Shown: positions 7,417-16,738 of the stretch, piece after piece
How the letters are laid out: each line of letters starts with the position of its first letter
Numbering within the stretch: position 1 is the stretch's first letter
Assembly: GCF_004745485.1 (NCBI RefSeq)
Contig: NZ_RHFG01000008.1
Span: forward strand, 1 to 64,000
Direction: 5' to 3'
DNA: 64,000 nt
Source of the DNA: Brevibacterium sp. S22
GTDB taxonomy: Bacteria > Actinomycetota > Actinomycetes > Actinomycetales > Brevibacteriaceae
Made by a program: the position numbers and the translations under genes
Notes under the pieces: generated by a model
Told to the model about the DNA's origin: nothing
Databases searched by the model: none
The model's input: only the letters and a program-made list of their open reading frames with translations

Positions 7417-8700
7417 GTGGCTCGCAGTGCGGACGGAGCAGACCTGCTCAAATGCAACTTCTGTGGGAAGTCTCAGAAGCAGGTTCGGAAACTCATCGCC
7501 GGACCTGGTGTTTACATCTGCGATGAATGCATCGGATTGTGCAATGAGATCATCGAAGAGGAACTCAGCGAATCCAGTCCGGAGCAGGCCGAACTCGAGC
7601 TGCCCAAACCTCGTGAGATCTTCGACTTCCTCCAGGAGTACGTCGTCGGTCAGGAACCGGCGAAGAAAGCACTGTCGGTAGCCGTCTACAACCACTACAA
7701 GCGCATCCGGTCCCTGCAGTCTGGTGACGAGAAGACCCTCGGCAGCGACGATTCCGGCGTCGAAATCGCAAAGTCGAACATCCTGCTCGTCGGACCCACC
7801 GGCTCGGGAAAGACCTATCTCGCCCAATCGCTGGCCAAGCGGCTGAACGTGCCCTTCGCCGTCGCCGATGCCACCGCGCTGACCGAAGCCGGCTACGTCG
7901 GTGAAGACGTCGAGAACATCCTGCTCAAGCTCATCCAGGCCGCGGACTTCGATATCCAGCGTGCCGAGCACGGAATCATCTACATCGACGAGATCGATAA
8001 GATCGCTCGCAAATCGGAGAACCCGTCGATCACCCGAGATGTCTCCGGTGAGGGCGTCCAGCAGGCACTGCTGAAGATCCTCGAAGGCACTCAGGCCTCG
8101 GTGCCTCCGCAAGGCGGACGCAAGCACCCGCACCAGGACTTCCTGCAGATCGACACGACGAATGTGCTCTTCATCGTCGCCGGCGCATTCGCCGGGATGG
8201 AAGAGATCGTCGCCGGCCGCAAGGGCAAGCACGGCATCGGCTTCGGCGCCCTGTTGCAGTCGAAGAACGACGAAGAGGACCTGTACGCAGACATCCTGCC
8301 GGAAGATCTGCTCAAGTTCGGTCTCATTCCCGAGTTCATCGGCCGTCTGCCGGTGCTGGCGACCGTGTCGAACCTCGACCGGGCCGCGCTCATGTCGATC
8401 CTCACCGAACCGAAGAACGCACTGGTGAAGCAGTACGAGCGGATGTTCGAGTTCGACAACGTCTCCCTGACGTTCGAGACCGAGGCGCTCGAAGCCATCG
8501 CCGATCTCGCGCTTCTGCGCGGAACAGGTGCTCGCGGTCTGCGCTCGATCATGGAAGAGGTTCTGCAGCCGGTCATGTTCGATGTGCCCTCGCGCGAGGA
8601 CATCGCCGAGGTGGTCGTGACCAAGGACGTCGTCGAATCGAACGTCGCCCCGACCCTCGTCCCGAAGTCACGGAACAGGACGAACAAGAAATCTGCCTGA
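7417..8700 (+). CDS. clpX: ATP-dependent Clp protease ATPase subunit ClpX
   Basis: AAA+ unfoldase (427 residues) that recognises tagged substrates and feeds them to ClpP. The N-terminal zinc-binding domain has Cys13, Cys16, Cys35 and Cys38. Walker A GPTGSGKT is at 126-133, Walker B IIYIDEID at 187-194. The C-terminal small domain contains GARGLRS (sensor 2). The GTG at 7417 is preferred over the in-frame GTG at 7411: AAAGG lies 8 bases before it, and the resulting [13 protein letters not shown] start is the usual actinobacterial form. It has its own promoter downstream of the clpP2 terminator. An MFS gene follows after 12 bases. Confidence 0.97.
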   Translation: MARSADGADLLKCNFCGKSQKQVRKLIAGPGVYICDECIGLCNEIIEEELSESSPEQAELELPKPREIFDFLQEYVVGQEPAKKALSVAVYNHYKRIRSLQSGDEKTLGSDDSGVEIAKSNILLVGPTGSGKTYLAQSLAKRLNVPFAVADATALTEAGYVGEDVENILLKLIQAADFDIQRAEHGIIYIDEIDKIARKSENPSITRDVSGEGVQQALLKILEGTQASVPPQGGRKHPHQDFLQIDTTNVLFIVAGAFAGMEEIVAGRKGKHGIGFGALLQSKNDEEDLYADILPEDLLKFGLIPEFIGRLPVLATVSNLDRAALMSILTEPKNALVKQYERMFEFDNVSLTFETEALEAIADLALLRGTGARGLRSIMEEVLQPVMFDVPSREDIAEVVVTKDVVESNVAPTLVPKSRNRTNKKSA

Positions 8701-8712
8701 GTCTCTTCACTC

Positions 8713-9999
8713 ATGAGACTACTGGCTGACACACGCCCACTGCGCTACGCGTCGTTCCGGCGGCTGTGGGTGGCCAATATCGTCACAGTCATCGGTGCGC
8801 AGATGACGGTTGTGGCGATTCCCGCGCAGATCTTCCATATCACCGGGTCATCCGGCTATGTCGGGCTCGCCGGTGCTTTCGGTTTGGTCCCGCTCATCGT
8901 CTTCGGGCTGTGGGGCGGGTCGCTGGCGGATGTCATCGATCGGCGCAGGCTGCTCGTGATCTCGACTCTCGGTCTGATCGTCACCAGTGCACTACTCGCA
9001 CTCCTCGCGGTGCTGAACTCTGACAATGTCTGGCTGCTGCTGTCGGTGTTCTCCATGCAGCAGGCGTTCTTCGGCCTCAATCAGCCTGCGAAGGGCGCAT
9101 TGATACCGTCGATCATCCCGCTGGAACTGCTGCCCGCGGCCAATTCGTTGAATATGACCGTCATGACCCTGGGCGCCGTCATCGGACCAGTCCTCGGAGG
9201 GGCGCTGATCCCGCTGTTCGGGTACCAGCTGCTCTACGTCATCGATGCCGTGTTCCTGCTCGCCACACTCTACGCGGTGGTTCGGCTTCCCTCGCTGCTG
9301 CCGCAGAAGCAGTCCGATACACGGTCGGGGCTCAAAGGCATCATCGATGGATTCCGGTATCTGACGACGAACACCGTCGTCATGGTCTCGCTGCTGGTCG
9401 ACATCATCGCGATGGTCTTCGGAATGCCGCGGGCGCTCTTCCCGCAGATCGCCGCTGAGACATTCGACGGACCGCCCGAGGGCGGCATTGTATTCTCACT
9501 GCTCTTCGCCGCTCTGGCTGGTGGCAGTGCCCTGGCCGGAATCTTCTCCGGTTGGGTCTCACGGGTGCAGCGCCAGGGTCTCGCCGTCATCGTCGCGATC
9601 GTTGTCTGGGGCGCTGCCATGACGATCTTCGGTCTGTCTCTCGAACTCGCGACCGGCTTCTGGCTGACCGCGCTTGTCGTCGCATTGAGCGCGTTGGCCC
9701 TGGGCGGAGGTGCCGACATCATCTCCGGAGCCTTTCGGCAGACGATGCTCCAAGAAGCCGCCACCGATGCGATGCGCGGTCGAATGCAGGGCGTGTTCAT
9801 CGTCGTCGTGGCCGGCGGACCTCGCATTGCGGACGTTCTGCACGGCTCGGTCGCGGCCGTCACCGACACCACGGTCGCCTCGGCAGGTGGAGGAATCGCA
9901 GTCATCGCTCTCGTGCTCGCCTGCGCCGCGATCTTTCCGACTTTCCGGAAGTACCGGGTCGAACGCGGCGGCCACGAGCACACCGTCCCCACAACCTGA
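8713..9999 (+). CDS. MFS transporter, DHA3-like efflux family
   Basis: Integral membrane protein of 428 residues with about twelve hydrophobic segments. It begins MRLLADTRPLRYASFRRLWVAN, the typical N-terminus of the enterobactin-exporter/macrolide-efflux (EntS/DHA3) branch. It has the loop 2-3 motif GxLADxxxRRRLL (GGSLADVIDRRRLL, about 75-88), which is the MFS signature. The substrate is unknown. It begins 12 bases after clpX and is probably read from the same transcript. No ribosome binding site is evident upstream. An alternative view as a siderophore exporter cannot be excluded. Confidence 0.85.
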   Translation: MRLLADTRPLRYASFRRLWVANIVTVIGAQMTVVAIPAQIFHITGSSGYVGLAGAFGLVPLIVFGLWGGSLADVIDRRRLLVISTLGLIVTSALLALLAVLNSDNVWLLLSVFSMQQAFFGLNQPAKGALIPSIIPLELLPAANSLNMTVMTLGAVIGPVLGGALIPLFGYQLLYVIDAVFLLATLYAVVRLPSLLPQKQSDTRSGLKGIIDGFRYLTTNTVVMVSLLVDIIAMVFGMPRALFPQIAAETFDGPPEGGIVFSLLFAALAGGSALAGIFSGWVSRVQRQGLAVIVAIVVWGAAMTIFGLSLELATGFWLTALVVALSALALGGGADIISGAFRQTMLQEAATDAMRGRMQGVFIVVVAGGPRIADVLHGSVAAVTDTTVASAGGGIAVIALVLACAAIFPTFRKYRVERGGHEHTVPTT

Positions 10000-10004
10000 A
10001 CCGC

Positions 10005-10094
10005 CGGCACCGCGCCCCGGCCAGGCGACACATACGGCACCGCGCTAGGGCGTGACGACACCCACGGCACCGCGCCCGGGCGAGGGGACATCCG
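10005..10094. repeat. Three tandem 30-base repeats, noncoding
   Basis: Units at 10005, 10035 and 10065 have a period of exactly 30 bases. All begin with CGGCACCGCG, followed by a variable GC-rich part ending in GACA. The array starts right after the MFS stop codon. A fourth unit is absent. The function is unknown; the period and position could suit a transcription end or a variable-number repeat. Confidence 0.75.
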
Positions 10095-10542
10095 CTTCGT
10101 GGCATCACACCCTGTCGCCCTCGCGCCACCCTGCAAGCAGCAAAACGGCCCGATCCTTCCTTACCCCTCACCGTTCCTGCCGAAACATGTCGCTGCTGCG
10201 GTGTGGTGTGCTCGGACCGGTGTGTGATGGAACGAGCCGACGGCCGGGAGCTCAGCACCCTTCGCCGTTGCTGGCGCACCATCGTGCAAATGACTCAACG
10301 CACTGGCAGTTCTGCATCCCGCACTGCCCCGCGCACAACACCTCGTTGCTGTGGGGCGGATTGCGAGGATGGGTGAGGGATGCGTGAAAGAGGGGATTCG
10401 AGAGGCAGCTGTGGGCAGGGGACACGTCGGTGAGGATGAGCGAGGGGCAGGAGAGGCACGGTTGCGGGACGTGAAAACAGCGACAAAGGCACCCCGACTC
10501 GCCTCGGATCAGCAGGATGGGGGGTGCGCCAGCGGTGTGCTG
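10095..10542. other. Intergenic region without a recognised gene
   Basis: About 450 bases between the tandem repeats and the end of the AIM24 gene. Reading frames on both strands are low-complexity (Arg, Pro, Gly and Ser) with no conserved motif, no ribosome binding site and no fit to the neighbours' codon pattern. A weak long-loop pairing of GCACCCC (around 10488) with GGGGTGC (around 10521) could end the minus-strand AIM24 transcript. Confidence 0.5.
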
Positions 10543-11235
10543 TCAGCTCGTGGCAGCCGAGTAGACGGCATTCTCCGCAGGCTGGACGACGACGAAACCG
10601 GGGCCGTGGAACGCCAGCTGCACGGACTCGCCGGAGCCGCGACCGAAGAACGTGCCGACGCTGACATCGGTCTTGATCTGCGGGGCCAGCGCAGATGACC
10701 AGCACACTGCGGCCTGCGGGTCGACGAAGGTCGGCTGCTGTGAACAGTCGAGGACCATTGGCTCACCCTTGCAGCAGATTGCGGCGGTGCCCTGTCCGGC
10801 CAGCTCGAGGTTGAACAGTCCAGAGCCGCTGACCATCGCACCGACACCGCCCTTGATGCGTCTGATCTCCCAGCTGAGAGCATCATCGAAGGCAAGAAGA
10901 TTCGCGGTGTTGACGGTCAGCGCGTCCTGCGGTCCCTCGAGAGCCATCATGAAGATGTTCGAGGCTTCCCGGGCGAAGAACACTTCTCCGTGCCCCTCGA
11001 CGCGCATCACATTGCCGCCCTCGCCGGTGGCGGCCTTCTTCATGAACTGACCGACTGACTTCGCACCCTGGTGGGTGAAGTGGACATCTCCCTGGTAGGC
11101 GACCATCGCCCCCTTGGTCGCGATCATGGGAGCGTTCGGCGTGACCACCGAACGCAGCATCTTGTTCGATTGGAGAGTCCACCGCTCCTGGTTCTGGATC
11201 TCGGCATTGCGCTTGGAAAAGAGTTCGCTTCTCAC
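10543..11235 (-). CDS. AIM24 family protein
   Basis: A 230-residue protein of the AIM24 (TIGR00266-like) family, a beta-rich double-layer fold found across bacteria with no settled biochemical role; the mitochondrial homologue helps cristae organisation. Recognisable are MIATKGAMVAYQGDVHF, GEGGNVMRVEGHGEVFFA and the GSGLFNLELAG / FFGRGSGESVQL strands. There is no signal peptide or membrane segment, so it is cytoplasmic. The start chosen is the GTG at 11235 (MRSELFSKRNAEIQNQ), with an AGGA 5 bases before it. The frame is open further upstream, but that extension is Cys/Pro-rich and unlike the family. It is monocistronic. Confidence 0.85.
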   Translation of the reverse strand: MRSELFSKRNAEIQNQERWTLQSNKMLRSVVTPNAPMIATKGAMVAYQGDVHFTHQGAKSVGQFMKKAATGEGGNVMRVEGHGEVFFAREASNIFMMALEGPQDALTVNTANLLAFDDALSWEIRRIKGGVGAMVSGSGLFNLELAGQGTAAICCKGEPMVLDCSQQPTFVDPQAAVCWSSALAPQIKTDVSVGTFFGRGSGESVQLAFHGPGFVVVQPAENAVYSAATS

Positions 11236-11327
11236 GGTCCTGGGGGCCTTTCGATCAGGAAGGACGTCAGTACTTCTTCGGTTGTCGACAACCATATTAC
11301 GGGGCAGAGAGCGCGGAACCCGGCCGA

Positions 11328-11376
11328 TTCGTGTGTCCGTTCCGGAACACGCGACGGGCCCGACGGAACACACGAA
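11328..11376. repeat. Inverted repeat between the AIM24 gene and valS
   Basis: TTCGTGTGTCCGT at 11328-11340 pairs with ACGGAACACACGAA at 11363-11376, 13 base pairs with one bulged A, around a 22-base loop. It lies in the 271-base gap where the valS transcript ends and upstream of the AIM24 gene, both on the minus strand. It may act as an mRNA end structure or regulatory hairpin; there is no T-tract. Confidence 0.5.
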
Positions 11377-11506
11377 AGGCACCAAAGAACATGGCAAGAG
11401 CCCCACCGCTGTCCCCCCTCAGATCAGGTGAAGAAGGGTGCGCTGTGGGGCTCGGCCGGGACCGCCCTGTTCTCAGGCGATCCCGGAGAACCAGTTCGGT
11501 CTCAGA

Positions 11507-14152
11507 TCAGTCCTGTTCGACGAAGCCGATGTCGGCGATGGTGAGCTCCTCACCGGTTTCCTCGGTCACCAAGGATCTGATGCGACCTGCGGCCCTGATG
11601 TCTCCTTCGGCGGCCTTGATCGCCGAGACGACGGCTGCCGGGGCCTGAATGGTCACCGAGGCGACCTCCGTCTTCTGCGAGACCTTGGCTTCGGTCTTCG
11701 TACGGCGGATCTCGGTCAGCGCCGCAGCCACAGAAGCCAGCAGTTCGGGATCGACGGACGAACCCTGGTGGTTCAGCCCCTCATCGGCCGGCCACGCGGC
11801 ACGGTGGACCGAACCCGTACGCCACCACGACCAGACCTCTTCGGTGACGAACGGTGTGAACGGTGCGAAGAGACGCAACAGGACGTCGAGGGCCGTGGCC
11901 AGGGTGACGTGGGCAGACACCTGGTCGTCGGTGCCCGCGGCACCATAGGAGCGATCCTTGACGAGCTCGACGTAATCGTCGGTGAACTCCCAGAAGAAGC
12001 TCTCTGACACCCGCAGAGCATGAGCGTAGTCATAGGCGGCCATATGTGTTCCGGCCTGTTCGACGACGTCGGCCAGCTTCGCCAACAGCGCCCGGTCGAG
12101 ATCGTGTGTCACGGAGTCGAGCTGACCGATGAGACCGGAGTGCACGCCCTGAGCCAGAGCGAACTTCGAGGCATTGAGCAGCTTCATGGCCAGACGGCGT
12201 CCGATCTGCATCTGCGTGACGTCATAAGCGGTGTCGGCACCGAGTTTCGCACTGGCAGCCCAGTAGCGGACAGCGTCGGGGCCGAATCCCGGCTTCGCCT
12301 CGCTGAGGATGTCTGAGGGTACGACGACGTTGCCCTTCGACTTCGACATCTTCTTCCGATCCGGGTCGAGGATCCAGCCGGAGAGGCCTGCATGCTTCCA
12401 CGGCGCCGCATCATTGAGCGAATTCGCTCTGACGACGGTGGAGAACAGCCAAGTGCGGATGATGTCGTGTCCCTGTGGACGCAGGTCGAACGGGAAGACC
12501 TTGTCGAAGAACTCCTCGTCCCGCGACCAGCCGCCGAGCAGCTGTGGAGTCAGCGACGACGTCGCCCACGTGTCGAGCACGTCCGGGTCGGCAGTGAACC
12601 CGCCGGGCGTATCTCGCTGGTCCTCTGAGAAACCGGCAGGAGCCTCGGCGATGGGATCGCAGGGAAGCGACTCGGGAACGATCGGATTCTCGTAATCGGG
12701 CTGACCATCAGCGTCGAGGCGATACCACAGCGGAATCGGGACACCGAAGAAGCGCTGCCGGGAGACCAGCCAATCTCCGTGCAGGTTCTCCACCCAGTTC
12801 TCGTAACGGGAGCGCATGAATGACGGATGCCATTCGATCTCACGGCCGCGTGCGATGAGCGCATCGCGCAGCTCGGCGGAGCGACCGCCATTGCGGATGT
12901 ACCACTGGCGGCTGGTGACGACCTCCAGCGGCTTGTCGCCCTTCTCGTAGAACGGGACGGGATGGGTGATCGGCTCGATCTCACCGATGAGGTCACCTGA
13001 GTCGGTGAGCATCTGCGCAATGTCCTTGCGCGCAGAGAACGTGGTCTTGCCGGCCAGCGCCTCGTAGTTGGCGACAGCATCGGCCCTCGGCGAGTCAGCG
13101 ATCCACTCCGGCACCTCGAGGTTGAGGCGGCCGCCGCGGTTGATCACCGCGCGGGTCGGCAGATCGAGCTCGCGCCACCATGTCACGTCGGTGAGGTCGC
13201 CGAAGGTGCAGACCATGGCGATGCCCGTGCCCTTATCGGATTTCGCAAGCTCATGGGCGCGGACCTCGACGCTGACGCCGAAGAGGGGAGAGACGACGTT
13301 CGTGCCGAACAGGGAGGCGTAGCGTTCATCATCCGGGTGGGCGACGAGCGCCACGACAGCGGGGATGAGCTCCGGTCGGGAGGTGAGGATGACGATCGGC
13401 TCGGCCGAGGTGTCGGCCAGTCCGTCAGCGCCCTCGGGGAAGAACTTCACCTTGTGATAGGCGCCTTCGCGCTCACGGTCCTCGAGCTCGGCCTGAGCAA
13501 CCGCGGTGCCGAAGGTCACGTCCCACATGGTCGGGGCGTCCTGAGAGTAGGCGTGGCCATTGTCGAGATCGGTGAGGAACGCCCGCTGGCTGACGGCCCG
13601 CGAATCGTCATCGATCGTGCGGTACGTGTACTTCCAATCCACGGACAGGCCGGTGGAGCGGAAGAGGTCCTCGAACACCTTCTCGTCCTCAGCCGAGAGC
13701 GTCTCGCACAGTTCGATGAAGTTCTGGCGGGAGACCTTGACGAAGTCACGCGAATTCTTCGGTGCCTTCTCCGGTGGCTGGAAGTCCGGATCGTAGTGCT
13801 TGCTGGGGTCGCAGGTGACTCCGTAGTAGTTCTGCACTCGGCGTTCGGTCGGCAGGCCGTTGTCGTCCCAGCCGAGAGGGTAGAACACGTTCTTGCCGGT
13901 CATCCGCTGGTAGCGGGCGATGATATCGGTCTGCGTATACGAGAACACATGCCCCACGTGCAGCGAACCCGAGGCCGTCGGCGGAGGAGTGTCGATCGAG
14001 TAGACCTGCTCACGGTCGGTGTCGACGTCAAAGGCATAGACGTTCTGCTCGCTCCACGCGGCGTCCCATTTGTCCCGCAGGCCTTCGAGGGCCGGCTTAT
14101 CGGGGAGGTTCACTGACTCGTGCGTCGAGTCCGAAAAGGCAGGTGTGTTCAT
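11507..14152 (-). CDS. valS: Valyl-tRNA synthetase
   Basis: Class I aminoacyl-tRNA synthetase of 881 residues that charges tRNA-Val. The HIGH-type motif is HVGH at 65-68 (TASGSLHVGHVFSY), and KMSKS is at 601-605 (KKMSKSKGNVV). The editing (CP1) domain occupies roughly 190-430 and an anticodon-binding domain follows to about 780. The C-terminal coiled arm is short. The start is the ATG at 14152 (MNTPAFSDSTHES); the frame stays open for more than 2 kb upstream across two genes on the other strand, which is a GC artefact. The ribosome binding site is weak. No T-box is seen here, in contrast to ileS. Confidence 0.97.
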   Translation of the reverse strand: MNTPAFSDSTHESVNLPDKPALEGLRDKWDAAWSEQNVYAFDVDTDREQVYSIDTPPPTASGSLHVGHVFSYTQTDIIARYQRMTGKNVFYPLGWDDNGLPTERRVQNYYGVTCDPSKHYDPDFQPPEKAPKNSRDFVKVSRQNFIELCETLSAEDEKVFEDLFRSTGLSVDWKYTYRTIDDDSRAVSQRAFLTDLDNGHAYSQDAPTMWDVTFGTAVAQAELEDREREGAYHKVKFFPEGADGLADTSAEPIVILTSRPELIPAVVALVAHPDDERYASLFGTNVVSPLFGVSVEVRAHELAKSDKGTGIAMVCTFGDLTDVTWWRELDLPTRAVINRGGRLNLEVPEWIADSPRADAVANYEALAGKTTFSARKDIAQMLTDSGDLIGEIEPITHPVPFYEKGDKPLEVVTSRQWYIRNGGRSAELRDALIARGREIEWHPSFMRSRYENWVENLHGDWLVSRQRFFGVPIPLWYRLDADGQPDYENPIVPESLPCDPIAEAPAGFSEDQRDTPGGFTADPDVLDTWATSSLTPQLLGGWSRDEEFFDKVFPFDLRPQGHDIIRTWLFSTVVRANSLNDAAPWKHAGLSGWILDPDRKKMSKSKGNVVVPSDILSEAKPGFGPDAVRYWAASAKLGADTAYDVTQMQIGRRLAMKLLNASKFALAQGVHSGLIGQLDSVTHDLDRALLAKLADVVEQAGTHMAAYDYAHALRVSESFFWEFTDDYVELVKDRSYGAAGTDDQVSAHVTLATALDVLLRLFAPFTPFVTEEVWSWWRTGSVHRAAWPADEGLNHQGSSVDPELLASVAAALTEIRRTKTEAKVSQKTEVASVTIQAPAAVVSAIKAAEGDIRAAGRIRSLVTEETGEELTIADIGFVEQD

Positions 14153-14261
14153 AGTTGCTGATTTTCTCACCCGGTTCGCATTCGGCCAAACCGGTTCGCG
14201 CCTGCTGCCGGGAGAAACCTCACCGCAGAGCGAAAGCAGCACTCGTGCCTCGGTCCGGTCC

Positions 14262-14324
14262 GGTCGACGCGGTGGAAGTTCTGGTCGACGCGGTTGAAGT
14301 TCCGGTCGACGTAGTGGACCGGGT
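14262..14324. repeat. Tandem 21-base repeats upstream of the acyltransferase gene
   Basis: GGTCGACG recurs at 14262, 14283 and 14304 within near-identical 21-base units (GGTCGACGCGGTTGAAGTTC type), the third unit diverging at its end. The array sits in the 228-base gap between divergent valS and the acyltransferase gene. A 21-base period is two helical turns, so protein binding is possible. No gene is supported here. Confidence 0.65.
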
Positions 14325-14380
14325 GACATTCTGGAGACACAGTGAGACCCTCTCGCCGCGGCCAATGAGAATATGGATAC

Positions 14381-15598
14381 ATGGCGCCCTTGGACAGAAT
14401 TCCGACAGAGAATCCGCCGCCCACGTCGACCGCGTGGATGAATCCGGCACGGACGATCGCGATCATCGCTGTCGTCGCCATCCATTCCCTGGGCACCGTC
14501 GTCGAAGAGAACTTCGCCGGTATGGGTCCCGACTGGTGGCTGGCCAACGCCATCGACTCCGCCTGCCGGTGGTCGGTGCCCGTGTTCATCATGATCTCCG
14601 GCGCGCTGGCTCTTGACCCCGACCGCGGCAGCAAGCCTCGGAAGTTCCTGTCCAAGCGGGTCTGGCGCATCGGCATTCCCTTGGTGTTCTGGACCGTCGT
14701 CTACGTTCTGTTCCGCCGCTGCTACCTGCAGCCGGATGATGAAACCTGGAATCCGGGCATCGCGATCCTCACCGGATCCCCGTTCGTCCAGCTCTACTTT
14801 CTCTACGTCCTCGCCGGACTGACCCTGCTCACGCCCTTCTTCCGTCTCCTCAGCCTTCACGGTTCGCGTCGGCTGCAGTGGGGGACCGGCTTGATCTTCC
14901 TCGGCATCGGCATGGTCGACCAATGGGTGTCGATGATCTTCGACGTCGGCGAAGCCAATATCGCCACTCGGTTCCTGCCGATGGCCGGTTTCTACATCCT
15001 GGGTTGGGTGCTGCGCGATATCGTCCTCTCGGTCAGGGGCGCCGTCCTGGCTTGGGCGAGCCTCATCGTCGCAATCGCTGGAACTGCCGTATGGGCGGGT
15101 CTGGGGCCCGGCGAGAAACCGTGGCTGTTCCCCTACGAATACCTCGCCCCGGGAGTCGTCATCGCCTCCATGTCCGCCTACCTGCTCCTCCACTTCCATA
15201 TGCGGGCCGGGTTCGGACTCCTGCACCGCTTCTACCCGTATTCCTTCAGTGTGTTCCTCCTCCACCCGCTGCTGCTCTACCCGGTGCGCAATTCCATGGG
15301 CCTGCCGACCACCGTCCCCGGTGTCCTCCTCCACGCCGTCATTATGCCGATCGCTTACGCAATCGTCTGCGCCGTCATCACCTGGCTGGCGGTGAAGATC
15401 CCCGGCTTCCGCGCCGTCTTCGGTGAAGGCGGACCCCGCCATCCGCATTTTCGACCGAGCAATGCCCGTCCGAGCACGCCGACGACCCCGATCGAACCCG
15501 GAACCGTCCGGCCCGATCAGGGCCGGAGCCGACCGATCGACATCGGTCTCGGCCCCGAAGACACCGCCCCCGGTCGAGAACCGAACTCCGTAGACTGA
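14381..15598 (+). CDS. Acyltransferase family 3 membrane protein
   Basis: Integral membrane protein of 405 residues with about ten hydrophobic segments, of the acyltransferase-3 (OafA/WecH/NodX) type that moves acetyl or other acyl groups onto cell-surface sugars or lipids. The early motif RTIAIIAVVAIHSLG carries the conserved His, and SVPVFIMISGALAL plus RRxxRIGIPLVFW (KRVWRIGIPLVFW) match the family. After the last membrane segment, a hydrophilic Pro/Arg tail of about 60 residues extends into the cytoplasm. The acceptor is unknown. It is divergent from valS with tandem repeats upstream. The ATG at 14381 lacks a clear ribosome binding site. Confidence 0.85.
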   Translation: MAPLDRIPTENPPPTSTAWMNPARTIAIIAVVAIHSLGTVVEENFAGMGPDWWLANAIDSACRWSVPVFIMISGALALDPDRGSKPRKFLSKRVWRIGIPLVFWTVVYVLFRRCYLQPDDETWNPGIAILTGSPFVQLYFLYVLAGLTLLTPFFRLLSLHGSRRLQWGTGLIFLGIGMVDQWVSMIFDVGEANIATRFLPMAGFYILGWVLRDIVLSVRGAVLAWASLIVAIAGTAVWAGLGPGEKPWLFPYEYLAPGVVIASMSAYLLLHFHMRAGFGLLHRFYPYSFSVFLLHPLLLYPVRNSMGLPTTVPGVLLHAVIMPIAYAIVCAVITWLAVKIPGFRAVFGEGGPRHPHFRPSNARPSTPTTPIEPGTVRPDQGRSRPIDIGLGPEDTAPGREPNSVD

Positions 15599-15679
15599 GC
15601 TCTGGACGGGAAGTCCCCGCGACCCATTCCCGATGCGCAATCCCGACAACCCCGACAACCCCGACAGAGGAGAACACAG

Positions 15680-16435
15680 ATGGAAACTCTCAGAGCAGTA
15701 GTCACCGGTGCGAGTTCCGGAATCGGTGCCGCCACGGTCAGGCAGCTGCGTGAACAGGGCTGGGACGTCGTGGCCGTGGCCCGCCGTGAGGACAGACTCA
15801 AGGCCCTCGCCGAGGAGACCGGAGCAGACTACATCGTCGCTGACCTCACCGATGACGCCGCCGTGGCATCCATGGCGGAGGAGGTGCTGGCCGGGGGAGC
15901 CGTCCATTCGCTCGTGGCCAATGCCGGTGCCGCTTTCGGCACCGACACCGTCGCCGAGGCGTCGGTCGACGGATGGCGCGATATGTTCGATATCAATGTC
16001 CTCGGTGTCCTGCGCGTGGTCAAAGCTCTGCTCCCGGCGCTCATCGACTCCGGCCGCGGAGACATCGTCGTGATGTCCTCGACCGCGGGTCACCAGGCCT
16101 ATGAAGGCGGCGGCGGCTATGTCGCCGCCAAGCACGGCACCCACTCCATGGCGGCGACGCTGCGACTCGAGCTCGCCGGTGAACCCGTCCGCGTCATCGA
16201 GATCGCCCCCGGAATGGTCGCCACCGATGAGTTCACCTACAAACGCGTCGGCGAAGACGAAGAGAAAGCAGCGAAGGTCTACGCAGGCGTCGAGAAGCCG
16301 CTGACCGCCGAAGACGTCGCCGATGCGGTCGTGTACACGCTCACCCGGCCCCACCATTTCAACGTCGACCTCATGGTCATCCGCCCCATCGCCCAAGCCG
16401 CCCAGCACAAGGTCGCCCGCAACCGGGGACTGTGA
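15680..16435 (+). CDS. SDR family NAD(P)-dependent oxidoreductase
   Basis: Classical short-chain dehydrogenase of 251 residues. The cofactor motif TGASSGIG is at 9-16, NAG is near residue 80, the catalytic Ser lies in VMSSTAG and Tyr/Lys in GYVAAKHG. The Arg-Arg of VARRED after the second strand suggests preference for NADP(H). The overall form resembles YdfG-type 3-hydroxy acid dehydrogenases (serine/allo-threonine dehydrogenase), but the substrate cannot be fixed. The ribosome binding site GAGGAG is 7 bases before the ATG. A short CCCCGACAA triplet repeat lies directly upstream (about 15641-15667). The gene is followed by the ileS leader. Confidence 0.88.
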   Translation: METLRAVVTGASSGIGAATVRQLREQGWDVVAVARREDRLKALAEETGADYIVADLTDDAAVASMAEEVLAGGAVHSLVANAGAAFGTDTVAEASVDGWRDMFDINVLGVLRVVKALLPALIDSGRGDIVVMSSTAGHQAYEGGGGYVAAKHGTHSMAATLRLELAGEPVRVIEIAPGMVATDEFTYKRVGEDEEKAAKVYAGVEKPLTAEDVADAVVYTLTRPHHFNVDLMVIRPIAQAAQHKVARNRGL

Positions 16436-16559
16436 GTCTGTCCGGGGCCGCCTCGGCGATGGGCTCCAACTGTGCCCTGCCGGGTGGTCTCGGGCGGAGT
16501 CGACGGTATACGATTGTCATGCATCGATCCGGCCATCACCGGGGAGCATCCGGAAGAAC

Positions 16560-16738
16560 GGAGCCGGCGCCTCAGGCGCTGAGTTCTCAGTAGACCCGGA
16601 CGGGTGGATCCGTCATCGTCTGAGCAAATGAGCGATCCGCATACCGACCCGAACCGGCCGGAATGCGGATAAGCGAGGTGGTACCGCGGCAGACTGTCGT
16701 CCTCGTGACAGTGACCGCAGTGACCCAGAAGGACGCTC
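16560..16738 (+). ncRNA. T-box riboswitch controlling ileS translation
   Basis: The leader holds the T-box sequence AAGCGAGGTGGTACCGCGG (16671-16689), whose TGGT at 16679-16682 can pair with the ACCA end of uncharged tRNA-Ile. A very short Stem I can be drawn: CTCAG 16586-16590 with CTGAG 16620-16624, GACGG 16599-16603 with CCGTC 16610-16614, leaving ATC at 16615-16617 unpaired as the isoleucine specifier codon. Downstream, CGTCCT (16698-16703) is complementary to AGGACG (16730-16735), the ribosome binding site, so charged tRNA would leave the site hidden. This matches the translational, ultrashort-Stem-I class of actinobacterial ileS T-boxes. A candidate -10, TACGAT, is at 16509-16514. Confidence 0.9.

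Noticed and set aside
10005..10094. Possible CRISPR array from the 30-base units
   Set aside because: Constant 10-base heads and no spacers of proper length; no cas genes anywhere in the window.
11399..11452. Terminator candidate for valS from AGCCCCAC and GTGGGGCT
   Set aside because: Only eight pairs around a 38-base loop and no T-tract, so not listed as a terminator.
14153..16408. Long open reading frame continuing upstream of valS on the minus strand across two other genes
   Set aside because: It is antisense to the acyltransferase and SDR genes, both with clear family motifs. The family-like valS sequence begins at 14152. The extension is low-complexity and typical of high-GC shadow frames.
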